Assembly (NCBI GenBank): GCA_024234615.1
Contig: JACKNY010000003.1
Coordinates: 186,001 to 250,000 of the forward strand
Length of the DNA stretch: 64,000 bases
Direction of reading: 5' to 3'
Source of the DNA: Pseudomonadales bacterium
GTDB lineage: Bacteria > Pseudomonadota > Gammaproteobacteria > Pseudomonadales > IMCC2047
Shown: in pieces, positions 27,278 through 35,840 of the stretch
Numbering within the stretch: position 1 is the first letter of the stretch
Layout of the letters: the number at the start of each line of letters is the position of its first letter
Notes under the pieces: generated by a model
What the model was told of the DNA's origin: nothing
The model's input: the letters and a program-made list of their open reading frames with translations, nothing else
The model's database searches: none
Position numbers and translations under genes: made by a program

Positions 27278-28459
27278 TCAAATAGACTCGATCACCCATT
27301 CCCCATCCCGTATCACTAACAGTCGATCACAGCAAAACTGGCTGCCACTCTTACAGTCTTCTGGTAACTGATAAACCACAACTTCACCCTTCGCACGCAA
27401 TCGTTGCACCTCTGCCGCTAAGGCGGGAGCATTATTACGTGGCGCGACAATTGCTCTTGGTACGTCAGTTCGGCTTGGCGCCAACCTGATCAATGCTTTT
27501 AAATCGGCACTAAACCCCGTTGCTGCACGCGACCTTCCAAAAACCTCTCCAATATGGTCGTAGCGACCGCCCTTTGCAATCGCCTGCCCATGCCCAGCGA
27601 CATAGGCGGAATAAACCATACTGGTGTGATATTGATAACCGCGCAGCTCAGCTAAATCAAAGTACAGATCAACTTCTGGATATAGCGCAGCCAGTGATTG
27701 GCCTAATTCTGTAAGCATATCTAGTGCTTGCAACACAGACTGAGGTGCATTTTTAAAACACTCTTTCGCCTCAGACAAAACTTCATAGCCACCATTCAAA
27801 CGAACCAATTTGGCCAGCATTTGCGCCACATCTTTGGCCGTAACATTGTCTGCGACAAACCGTTCCACATCAGCTTTCGCTTTGCTTTGCAGCAAACCAA
27901 ACAGCTCCGCTTCCTGTGTCGTACTTAACTCAGCCATGCTGACCAGGCCCCGGTAAATACCAACATGCCCAAGATCAAGATGAACTCGTTCTGCACCCGC
28001 CAGCTTGATAGTTTCCAGCATCAAACTAATGATCTCGTTATCGGCAGCGATATCCGCACATCCAAACAGTTCTGCGCCCATTTGGATCGGGCTGCGGGTT
28101 GAAGAAATATTCGGCGCGCGCGTATGTAAAACGCTACCGCCATAACAAAAACGGGCCGGGCCCTGGTGTCTGAGGCTATGTGCATCAATGCGCGCCACCT
28201 GAGGCGTCATGTCGGCACGAATTCCCATCAAGCGCCCAGTTAATTGGTCTGTCACCTTAAACGTCTGGATATCCAAATCCGAACCGATCCCGGTTAGTAA
28301 GGACTCCAGATATTCAATATAGGGCGGCAGTACTAACTCGTATCCCCAGCTGCGGTATAAGTCCAACAGTTTACGGCGCAAAGATTCTGCCCTCCACGCC
28401 TGCGGCGGAAGCACTTCATCGATGCCATCCGGTAATAACCAACGATTTGAATCTGTCAT
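27278..28459 (-). CDS. hisZ: ATP phosphoribosyltransferase regulatory subunit HisZ
   Basis: A 393-residue HisRS paralogue without tRNA charging activity that pairs with the short form of HisG in histidine biosynthesis. Visible features are LPDGIDEVLPPQAWRAESLRR at the N-terminus, the motif 2-like FKVTDQLTGRLMGIRADMTPQVARI, and GGRYDHIGEVFGRSRAATGFS. Its presence between yjeT and purA implies that the genome encodes a short HisG elsewhere. Confidence 0.92.
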   Translation of the reverse strand: MTDSNRWLLPDGIDEVLPPQAWRAESLRRKLLDLYRSWGYELVLPPYIEYLESLLTGIGSDLDIQTFKVTDQLTGRLMGIRADMTPQVARIDAHSLRHQGPARFCYGGSVLHTRAPNISSTRSPIQMGAELFGCADIAADNEIISLMLETIKLAGAERVHLDLGHVGIYRGLVSMAELSTTQEAELFGLLQSKAKADVERFVADNVTAKDVAQMLAKLVRLNGGYEVLSEAKECFKNAPQSVLQALDMLTELGQSLAALYPEVDLYFDLAELRGYQYHTSMVYSAYVAGHGQAIAKGGRYDHIGEVFGRSRAATGFSADLKALIRLAPSRTDVPRAIVAPRNNAPALAAEVQRLRAKGEVVVYQLPEDCKSGSQFCCDRLLVIRDGEWVIESI

Positions 28460-28497
28460 CTTATGCTTAATTCTATCCTAACGGCCGCTAACAGGCC

Positions 28498-28689
28498 CTA
28501 GTTAATCAGGTACAGAACCCCTGTGCCGATTAACATGCTAATAAGCCCCATGGTGCGCATATTGCGATCGTCGACTTCAGCGATCATCTGCACCATTTTG
28601 CGCCATCGTTGCGGCGCAATAAACGGCAGGATGCCCTCGATCACCATCATTAAACAAAAAGCCACGGCTAACTCATGCCATATGCTCAA
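28498..28689 (-). CDS. yjeT: DUF2065 family small membrane protein (YjeT-like)
   Basis: A 63-residue protein with two hydrophobic segments (residues 4-25 and 47-62) around the conserved PFIAPQRWRKMVQMIAEVDDRNMRTMG. The start is a TTG at 28689: an in-frame TAA lies immediately upstream and AGGTGG stands eight bases before. The function is unknown. It sits just below a terminator hairpin that closes the hflKC genes. Confidence 0.85.
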   Translation of the reverse strand: MSIWHELAVAFCLMMVIEGILPFIAPQRWRKMVQMIAEVDDRNMRTMGLISMLIGTGVLYLIN

Positions 28690-28713
28690 TTACGAACCAC
28701 CTTTTCACAAAAA

Positions 28714-28733
28714 AGCCGGGGGCTCCCCCGGCT
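28714..28733 (-). terminator. Terminator after hflC, abutting the yjeT ribosome site
   Basis: AGCCGGGGG and CCCCCGGCT form a very GC-rich stem. On the minus strand it is followed by six T residues. The T run ends only about 20 bases before the yjeT start codon, so yjeT can be expressed only by read-through or from a promoter inside this element. Confidence 0.8.
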
Positions 28734-28784
28734 GGACTAATAAGTTAGTGATTATACCTCAAACGCATCAATTAAATAACAGCA

Positions 28785-29651
28785 CTACTTCTTCTTGTTA
28801 AGGTATTTAAAGAATTCACTATCGGGTTTAAGTATCAGAATATCACCTTTGTTACTAAAGGTTTCCTTGTAGGCCTTCAGGCTTCGGTAAAACGCATAAA
28901 ATTCAGGATCCTGGTTATAGGCTTGCGCATAGGTGGCTGCGGCCAGCGCATCACCCTCACCGCGTATTTTTTCAGCATCGCGAAAGGCTTTGGCTTCAAT
29001 GACTGTTTTTTGTCGATCTGCATCAGCGGAGATACCTTCCGCCAGCTCTTTACCTTTGGCGCGATGGTCTCTCGCTTCCCGGTCACGCTCGGTCGCCATC
29101 CGGTTAAACACTGAGCTACTGACTTCCGGCGGCAAATCAATGCCCTTAACCCGCACGTCCAATACTTCCATGCCTAATTCTTTCTGTGCTATGTCATTCA
29201 AATTATGAGTAAGCTCAGTCATTAGCTCATCCCGCTCACCTGATACTACCTCATGCATGGAACGCTCACCAAACTGGTTGCGCAATCCGGTATCAACCCG
29301 CGCTGAGAGCAGTCTTGCTGCAACAAACTCATCACCGGATGTAGCGGTATAGTATTTTTCCACGGAAGATATGCGCCATTTGACATAGGAGTCTACGATC
29401 ACCGCTTTCTTTTCCAGGGTGAGAAAACGCTGTGACTGCGAGTCTAGTGTCAGTAGACGGCCATCAAACTTTCTCACCTTATTGACGAAGGGGATTTTAA
29501 AGTGCAACCCAGGTGGCACATCAGTTTTCACCACTTCACCAAATTTTAAAAGCACGGCGCGCTCACGTTCGCTGACGATATACATACACTGGAAGCCTAC
29601 CAGCAATACCAAAAAAATAGTGATCAGACTTATTAATGATCTAGATGTCAT
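28785..29651 (-). CDS. hflC: HflC, modulator of FtsH protease
   Basis: A 288-residue SPFH-domain membrane protein. The N-terminal anchor (residues 6-26) is followed by the band-7 domain starting VSERERAVLLKFGEV. A long helical region with AEGISADADRQKTVIEAKAFRDAEKIRGEGDA (about 205-245) precedes the C-terminal DSEFFKYL. With HflK it forms the cage around FtsH at the inner membrane. It starts one base after hflK ends. Confidence 0.94.
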   Translation of the reverse strand: MTSRSLISLITIFLVLLVGFQCMYIVSERERAVLLKFGEVVKTDVPPGLHFKIPFVNKVRKFDGRLLTLDSQSQRFLTLEKKAVIVDSYVKWRISSVEKYYTATSGDEFVAARLLSARVDTGLRNQFGERSMHEVVSGERDELMTELTHNLNDIAQKELGMEVLDVRVKGIDLPPEVSSSVFNRMATERDREARDHRAKGKELAEGISADADRQKTVIEAKAFRDAEKIRGEGDALAAATYAQAYNQDPEFYAFYRSLKAYKETFSNKGDILILKPDSEFFKYLNKKK

Positions 29652-29652
29652 C

Positions 29653-30816
29653 TTAACGCCCCTCCCTTATGCGGGTGGTGGATCGACGCTCATTAATTTT
29701 CTCAACAACCTGATTCGTCAACTCTTCCAACTGACGTTCTCCAATATTGCCACCCTTTGCAGTGCTCAAGCCGCTTGAGTTAATAATTTTATCGAGTGGC
29801 AGATACATCATGTTATTACCACCCTCAACATCGATAAGGATTTTTGAACTGTTGGAAATAACGGACTGCATAGCGTCTAGATAAAGCCTTTCCCGAGTTA
29901 CTTCTGGCGCTTTTTTGTACTCAACCAACAAATTCAAGAATCGACTGGCCTCACCTTCCGCCCTGGTAGTAACCTCTTCCCGATAGGCATTGGCTTCTTC
30001 TCGCAAACGCTGCGCGTAACCGCGTGCGACAGGAATAATGCCATTGGCGTAAGCCTCCGCTTCGTTTTTCACCCGCTGCTCATCTTCACGCGCCCTAATG
30101 ACGTCATCGAATGCCGCCTGTACTTCCTTTGGCGCTTGCGCATTCTCGATGTTAACTTTGCTTACCTGTAATCCGGTGTTATAGCGGTTTAGATAGCTCT
30201 GCAACCTAATTTGCACATCCTGCGCAATCAGCTCGCGACCTTCTGTTAGGACCTTATGCATTTCCGCACTACCAACCACATGGCGCAGCGCACTGTCGTT
30301 AGCATGCACCAAGCTTAACTCGGGGTCACGCACGCTCAGATGGAATTTTTTCGGATCAGAAATAACATACTGCACTGATAAGTTGACTTCAACAATGTTC
30401 TCATCCTCCGTCAGCATGGTTCCCCGCGAACTGTGTGATCGCACTTTGGTCACATTAATTTTAGCAACCTCATCAATTCCCCAAGGGTTCCAGTGTAATC
30501 CCGGCGGCACCGTTTCTAGGTATTTACCCAAACGTAACACCACACCTCGTTCCTGTTGATCGACGGTATAAAAACCCATGAGCGCCCAGCCCACCGCTAA
30601 AACGATAAGCACCACGGAAAACAGGCCACCGCTTAACTTGCCTGCGCCGGCACCCGGACCAGATCCAGAGCCACCTTTACCACCGAAAATTTTACCGAGC
30701 TGACCTTGGAGCTTACGAATGGCCTCGTCTAAATCCGGCGGCCCTTGATTGCCACCGCTATTTTTCCCACCCCAAGGGTCTCGATCTTTTTGATTACCCG
30801 GTTCATTCCAGGCCAT
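29653..30816 (-). CDS. hflK: HflK, modulator of FtsH protease
   Basis: The SPFH partner of HflC. I start it at ATG 30816 (MAWNEPG, the family's usual N-terminus) because GGAG lies eight bases upstream; an ATG pair slightly upstream would include that site in the coding region. A glycine-rich N-terminal tail (GGKGGSGSGPGAGAG) precedes the single membrane span (about 65-85) and the band-7 domain beginning VDQQERGVVLRLGKY. The length is 387 residues. Confidence 0.94.
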   Translation of the reverse strand: MAWNEPGNQKDRDPWGGKNSGGNQGPPDLDEAIRKLQGQLGKIFGGKGGSGSGPGAGAGKLSGGLFSVVLIVLAVGWALMGFYTVDQQERGVVLRLGKYLETVPPGLHWNPWGIDEVAKINVTKVRSHSSRGTMLTEDENIVEVNLSVQYVISDPKKFHLSVRDPELSLVHANDSALRHVVGSAEMHKVLTEGRELIAQDVQIRLQSYLNRYNTGLQVSKVNIENAQAPKEVQAAFDDVIRAREDEQRVKNEAEAYANGIIPVARGYAQRLREEANAYREEVTTRAEGEASRFLNLLVEYKKAPEVTRERLYLDAMQSVISNSSKILIDVEGGNNMMYLPLDKIINSSGLSTAKGGNIGERQLEELTNQVVEKINERRSTTRIREGR

Positions 30817-30937
30817 GGCCTTCTCCATCATTCGTTAGCTGCTAATACCTCTAGCAAGCCGATATCTTTAAAGAAATTGCTTCGCATTCTAGAGTTCGGG
30901 GCTCTGTGCTGCAAGCATAAATGGGTAGTTCTTGATG

Positions 30938-32197
30938 CTAATTGCGCGCCAAAATCCTATCTAAATCCTGTTTTGGCAAACGTACTTGAATCAGATAGTC
31001 GCCCTGCTCCGTGATAGATTCCTTTAACACGGCTCCCTGTCGATAAAACTCCGCACGCAAACGACCATTATTGGATAAAATTTTCAGCTCTTGGGACACG
31101 AGGTTATCCGCCAGCTTTTCCGTGAGCGCCTGCATTAGAAGATCAATACCGGCTCCCGTTTGTGCCGACAGCCAAACTCGCCATGGGCGACCGGTCTCAT
31201 CGCGGTCGATGCGCGGTTCAAACCCAGCCAGCTGGTCAATTTTGTTATAGACCATTAACCGAGGTACAGCTTCCGCTTGAATCTCGCTCAATACAAAATT
31301 CACTTGTTCAATATTTTTTTCTCGATTCTCGTCTGCCGCATCAACCACATGCAGGAGCAAAGTTGCCTCGCTCGTTTCCTGCAAAGTTGCCTGAAAAGCT
31401 TCCACCAATTTGTGCGGTAGGTGCCGAATAAAACCAACCGTATCTGCCAAAATGACGGAACCAATACCCTCAACTTCAACACGTCGAAAGGTTGGATCCA
31501 ATGTCGCAAATAACTGATCCTTGGCAAAGACGTTGGCAGCAGTCATGCGGTTAAAAAGTGTCGATTTCCCAGCATTGGTATAGCCCACCAACGAAGCCGT
31601 AGCAACTTCTGCCCGCTTACGCGCCTGCCTGCCTTGGTTGCGCTGCCTTCGAACCTTGTCTAATTTTAAACCGATGGATTTAATACGTGCCCTCAGTAAA
31701 CGACGGTCAGTTTCGAGCTGCGTTTCACCCGGTCCACGCAAGCCGATACCACCCTTTTGACGCTCAAGGTGCGTCCAGCCTCGAATCAAACGAGTCGACA
31801 TATATTGCAACTGCGCCAGCTCAACCTGTAATTTTCCTTCGTGAGTACGTGCTCGCTGCGCAAAGATATCGAGAATGAGACCGGTTCTGTCCAGCACCCT
31901 GCACTGAAGCTCCCGTTCCAGATTTCTCTCCTGGCTAGGGGTCAGACCATGATTGAATAGAACCAACTCAGCGTCGTGGGCACGTGCTGATTGACGAATT
32001 TCATCAACCTTACCGGTGCCCACAAAGTATTTCGCATTAGGATGTGACAGCTTCGCGGACATTAGATTAACCGCGAAGGCTCCGGCCGATTTTGCAAGTT
32101 CTTGAAATTCAAAAATATCTTCCTGCTCCTCTTCATCAGATAACTCTAAATGAACCAGAACAGCTTTTTCACCACTTTGCGGACGTTCAAAAAACAA
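30938..32197 (-). CDS. hflX: Ribosome-associated GTPase HflX
   Basis: Splits or rescues stalled ribosomes, especially after heat stress. The N-terminal HflX domain contains YFVGTGKVDEIR and NHGLTPSQERNLEREL. A coiled linker (RGPGETQLETDRRLLRARI) is followed by the G domain with G1 GYTNAGKSTLFN, G3 DTVGFI and G4 NKID. At 419 residues it is complete. The start appears to be a TTG at 32197 (no in-frame ATG before an upstream stop), aligning with MFDRYDAGEQ in E. coli. Confidence 0.93.
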   Translation of the reverse strand: MFFERPQSGEKAVLVHLELSDEEEQEDIFEFQELAKSAGAFAVNLMSAKLSHPNAKYFVGTGKVDEIRQSARAHDAELVLFNHGLTPSQERNLERELQCRVLDRTGLILDIFAQRARTHEGKLQVELAQLQYMSTRLIRGWTHLERQKGGIGLRGPGETQLETDRRLLRARIKSIGLKLDKVRRQRNQGRQARKRAEVATASLVGYTNAGKSTLFNRMTAANVFAKDQLFATLDPTFRRVEVEGIGSVILADTVGFIRHLPHKLVEAFQATLQETSEATLLLHVVDAADENREKNIEQVNFVLSEIQAEAVPRLMVYNKIDQLAGFEPRIDRDETGRPWRVWLSAQTGAGIDLLMQALTEKLADNLVSQELKILSNNGRLRAEFYRQGAVLKESITEQGDYLIQVRLPKQDLDRILARN

Positions 32198-32228
32198 AAA
32201 CTTAGCTCAACCTTTCTTGGAATGTCAG

Positions 32229-32462
32229 TTAGCTACCCGGTTCCGTCATTGGAATCTGCACATTACGTGCCGGCACGACGGTCGAAATAGCATGTTTGTA
32301 GACCATTTGGCTAACGGAATTCTTTAACAAAATAACAAATTGATCAAAAGATTCAATCTGCCCTTGCAACTTGATGCCATTCACCAAAAATATAGAAACC
32401 TGTACCCGTTCTTTCCGCAAAGCGTTCAAAAAAGGGTCTTGTAATGTATGCCCCTTTGACAT
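32229..32462 (-). CDS. hfq: RNA chaperone Hfq
   Basis: The hexameric Sm-like protein that pairs small RNAs with mRNAs. The 77 residues contain the Sm1 motif QDPFLNALRKERVQVSIFLVNG and the Sm2 motif YKHAISTVVP. The C-terminal tail is short, as in pseudomonads. AGGAG stands before the ATG. Its presence is relevant to the possible CrcZ-like RNA at 45234-45600. Confidence 0.96.
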   Translation of the reverse strand: MSKGHTLQDPFLNALRKERVQVSIFLVNGIKLQGQIESFDQFVILLKNSVSQMVYKHAISTVVPARNVQIPMTEPGS

Positions 32463-32784
32463 GTAAATTGCTCCTGTAAGACTTCAGCATTGCTGCTAAA
32501 TTATTGCTTATTGTTTTGCTGGCGATTATAACTGTAAAAGCCAACCCGGTGCCCGTGGATTTAGCGTCACTGAATCAACTATCGCCCGATAATCGAGATA
32601 ATTCAACTAAATTATCGCCCCAAGCCGCCTCTTTGGTTCACATTGCTCTGCTAGAGTTCAATAACTTTATCCAATTACTCTGTTTTACCAGATTCTGATT
32701 TACCGGACTTTCTGTTATACAACCAGCAACCGCTGTCTCAAGCTGATCTGCAATTTACTCAGGATACCCCAAAAAATGCCGACG
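32463..32784. other. miaA-hfq spacer with an eroded secreted-protein-like relic
   Basis: The hfq promoter must lie here. On the plus strand, from 32489, one frame reads IAAKLLLIVLLAIITVKANPVP, which looks like a signal peptide and cleavage site but has no ATG (an ATT stands at the start position; a TTG is at 32504). After a stop near 32696, a shifted frame continues DLPDFLLYNQQPLSQADLQF to 32795. This may be a dead gene for a small exported protein, or chance. No other gene is seen. Confidence 0.3.
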
Positions 32785-33744
32785 TTAGCCAATGATATAT
32801 TGTGATAAAACAGCATTTTTCAAGACTACGTCCATTAAATTTTCCGAGCCAGAGTCCAACCGGATCAAATCCGGCCAGCTACGCAGCCAGGTTAATTGGC
32901 GCTTGGCGAGCTGCCTGGTCGCCACAATCGCCTTTTGTTCCATCTCATCATAGGTCAACTCACTGTCCAGATACGCCCATACTTGACGATAACCTACCGC
33001 TCTTAACGCTGGCATGGACGAGTTTAAATCACCTCTTTTATAAAGCGCTTTCACTTCATCCACCAACCCTTTCTCGAGCATCAGTTTAAATCGCGCTTCT
33101 ATCCGGCGATGCAGTTCAGCTCTTTGCTGTGGCGCGATCGCAAAAAAACAGAGCTCATAGGCTGAGGCGGTTTCGTGCTGACCTTGATCCACCTGCTGCT
33201 GCCAATGCTCACTCATTGGCTTACCTGTCAGTTCATAGACTTCCAGCGCGCGCATTAAGCGTTGCGGGTTATTCGGGTGAATCTTTTGGGCAGCAACGGG
33301 GTCACATTGGGTCAACTGCTGGTGCAACACGTCCCAGCCCATCTCGTCAGCCTGGGCTTGGATTCTCTCGCGCACAGCCTGATCTGCGCTTGGCATCGGT
33401 GCAATGCCATCACGCAGCACTTTAAAATAGAGCATAGTACCGCCAACCAGCAAGGGAATACGGCCTGCTTGCCAGATGCTCTCCATTTCCACTAACGCAT
33501 CCCGACGAAACTCTGCAGCCGAATAGGGCTCGCTCGGGTCTCTGATATCAAGCAGCCGGTGCGGTGCCCGCTTTAAGGTATCCGCATCGGGTTTAGCTGT
33601 ACCTATATCCATACCCCGATAAACCAAGCTTGAGTCAACGCTGATAATATCGCAAGGCAGGTGCCGGGTTAACGCAATAGCAAGATCGGTTTTGCCGGAG
33701 GCGGTCGGGCCCATCAAACAGAGCGCCAATTTTTTTTGCGCCAT
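32785..33744 (-). CDS. miaA: tRNA dimethylallyltransferase MiaA
   Basis: Adds a dimethylallyl group to N6 of A37 in tRNAs reading UNN codons. The 319 residues have the P-loop GPTASGKTDLAIAL, SVDSSLVYRGMDIGTAKP, DIRDPSEPYSAAEFR, GGTMLYFKVLRDG and the C-terminal RQLAKRQLTWLRSW. The start ATG shares one base with the mutL stop, indicating coupled translation. Confidence 0.96.
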   Translation of the reverse strand: MAQKKLALCLMGPTASGKTDLAIALTRHLPCDIISVDSSLVYRGMDIGTAKPDADTLKRAPHRLLDIRDPSEPYSAAEFRRDALVEMESIWQAGRIPLLVGGTMLYFKVLRDGIAPMPSADQAVRERIQAQADEMGWDVLHQQLTQCDPVAAQKIHPNNPQRLMRALEVYELTGKPMSEHWQQQVDQGQHETASAYELCFFAIAPQQRAELHRRIEARFKLMLEKGLVDEVKALYKRGDLNSSMPALRAVGYRQVWAYLDSELTYDEMEQKAIVATRQLAKRQLTWLRSWPDLIRLDSGSENLMDVVLKNAVLSQYIIG

Positions 33745-35573
33745 TAGCGCCCTCGCAAAAATAGCTTGTCGAGATCAGCCATACTCAACTGTGTCCAGGT
33801 CGGACGACCATGATTGCATTGCCCGCTGCGCTCAGTCTGTTCCATCTCACGCAGCAAGGCGTTCATTTCCGGCACAGTTAATTTACGGTTAGCTCGCACT
33901 GATCCGTGACAGGCCATAGTGCTCAATATCTCGTTAATATGCTCTTGAATACGCGCACTCTGTCCGTGTGCGAGTAGATCGGACAATACATCACGCACCA
34001 ACTGCTCAACATTCGACTCGCATAGCAGCATCGGAATTTGCCTCACCAGTAATGTTTCCGGCCCGGCTCGCTCAACCACAAACCCCAGCTGCGCAAACAC
34101 CGCTGCATTATCGTCCGCACAGTTCGCCTCACCCTCACTCACCGCAATCGACACTGGCACCAGCAAAGGCTGCGCCTTGACGCCATGCTCGGCAAAACTA
34201 TGTTTCATCTTTTCATAGGTAATACGTTCATGCGCCGCATGCATATCCACTACGACCATACCCTGCTGATTTTGCGCCAGAATATACACGCCCTGTAACT
34301 GTGCCAATGCGAATCCGAGCGGCAGTGCGTCACTAGCCTCTACTTCATCAGCAAAGGCTCGCGGCCATTGACCTTCAGTCTGCAGCGCCATCTCATCAAC
34401 CGTTTGCGACAGACTCTGGTAACTTGCCATCTGCTCGCGCACCTGCTGGCTGCTCGGCTTAAAACTAAACCCCCGCGAAGAGAGCGGCATGCCAGATTGC
34501 GCTGCGACAGGCGCACGACCAAGCTCAGCGCTCACCGCTATTTGCTTTGGATTATCGCCGTCGGCACCCGGACGGGTATCCGCCAAGGCCCGGTGCAAAT
34601 TGCTAAACAGGAAATCGTGCACCAAGCGACCATCACGAAATCGCACTTCGCTTTTAGTCGGATGCACGTTAACATCCACCAAAGCAGCATCCACTTCGAG
34701 ATAAAGGATGTAGGTCGGATGGCGACCATGGTAAAGCACGTCCTGGTAGGCTTGACGCACCGCGTGCGTCACCAACTTATCGCGCACCACGCGGCCGTTA
34801 ACAAAGAAATATTGCAAATCCGCCTGACTGCGTGAAAAGGTCGGTAAGCCGACCCAGCCGTGCAGCCTAACACCGCCACCCTCAACATCGATATGTAACG
34901 CGTTTTCCATAAATGCCGTGCCACAGAGCGTCATCACCCGACGCTCCCGATCCTGTTCGTGACTGGCGGATTTTAAGGCATGCACCACTCGTTGATTATG
35001 ACGCAGCTGAAATCCGACATCGAAGCGACTGAGGGCAATGCGCTTGATCACCTCCTCCAGATGCCGGAACTCGGTATTTTCGGTGCGCAGAAATTTACGC
35101 CGGGCGGGCGTGTTAAAAAATAAATCCCGCACCTCCACCGTACAGCCCACCGGATGCGCCGCCGGGCTGACATGCGCCTCCATCTCCTGGCCGGCACACT
35201 CCACTTTCCACGCCTGCTCCTGATCTTGGGTGTTGGCGGTCAGGGTGACTCGCGCCACCGAGGCAATACTCGCCAAAGCCTCGCCCCGAAACCCCAGACT
35301 GCAAACCCGTTCCAAATCCTCCAACTTCTCAATTTTGCTGGTGGCATGGCGACTCAGCGCGAGCGGCAAATCATCCTTCTCAATACCTTGCCCGTTGTCG
35401 CGCACCCGAATTAACCGCGCACCGCCCTGATCAACATCAATCTCCACCTGTGTCGCATTGGCATCCAAAGCATTTTCCAGAAGCTCTTTAATAACCGACG
35501 AGGGCCGCTCCACCACCTCACCGGCGGCAATTTGATTGGCTAAACGTGGAGAGAGTAGTTTGATACGTGACAT
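33744..35573 (-). CDS. mutL: DNA mismatch repair protein MutL
   Basis: The GHKL ATPase matchmaker of mismatch repair. The start is ATG 35573 (MSRIKLLSPRLANQIAAGEV); upstream in-frame codons lack family similarity. ATPase motifs are ELLENALDAN, RDNGQGI, and ATSKI followed by GFRGEALASI. The C-terminal dimerisation domain carries DMHAAHERITYE near residue 443, the metal-binding motif of endonuclease-type MutL seen in pseudomonads, unlike E. coli MutL, which relies on MutH. The length is 609 residues. Confidence 0.95.
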   Translation of the reverse strand: MSRIKLLSPRLANQIAAGEVVERPSSVIKELLENALDANATQVEIDVDQGGARLIRVRDNGQGIEKDDLPLALSRHATSKIEKLEDLERVCSLGFRGEALASIASVARVTLTANTQDQEQAWKVECAGQEMEAHVSPAAHPVGCTVEVRDLFFNTPARRKFLRTENTEFRHLEEVIKRIALSRFDVGFQLRHNQRVVHALKSASHEQDRERRVMTLCGTAFMENALHIDVEGGGVRLHGWVGLPTFSRSQADLQYFFVNGRVVRDKLVTHAVRQAYQDVLYHGRHPTYILYLEVDAALVDVNVHPTKSEVRFRDGRLVHDFLFSNLHRALADTRPGADGDNPKQIAVSAELGRAPVAAQSGMPLSSRGFSFKPSSQQVREQMASYQSLSQTVDEMALQTEGQWPRAFADEVEASDALPLGFALAQLQGVYILAQNQQGMVVVDMHAAHERITYEKMKHSFAEHGVKAQPLLVPVSIAVSEGEANCADDNAAVFAQLGFVVERAGPETLLVRQIPMLLCESNVEQLVRDVLSDLLAHGQSARIQEHINEILSTMACHGSVRANRKLTVPEMNALLREMEQTERSGQCNHGRPTWTQLSMADLDKLFLRGR

Positions 35574-35840
35574 AGCTGGATTTGGTTTTGGGGACTTAGA
35601 AGCAAAACGACATGGTAAAGGATGGGAGGCTGCATTAACAACCAAGAATAGCGGAAAAGACGTCTGTTGCTATTTTTCCAACCTGCTGTACTCGCCCGTA
35701 AAGCTGCCACCGCTATATAATTTAGGCTGTTACGTTCTGAGTGGTGCCAGCTTAATCCGTAAGATTGCTTTGTCTATGAAGTATTCCACAAGCCATCACA
35801 ACAAGAAACTAGCATGGTTTTCATTTACACAGAAAGCTTT

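Noticed and set aside
34368..34835. A 155-codon plus-strand frame inside mutL
   Set aside because: It lies antisense to conserved mutL coding sequence, with His/Arg-rich low-information composition.
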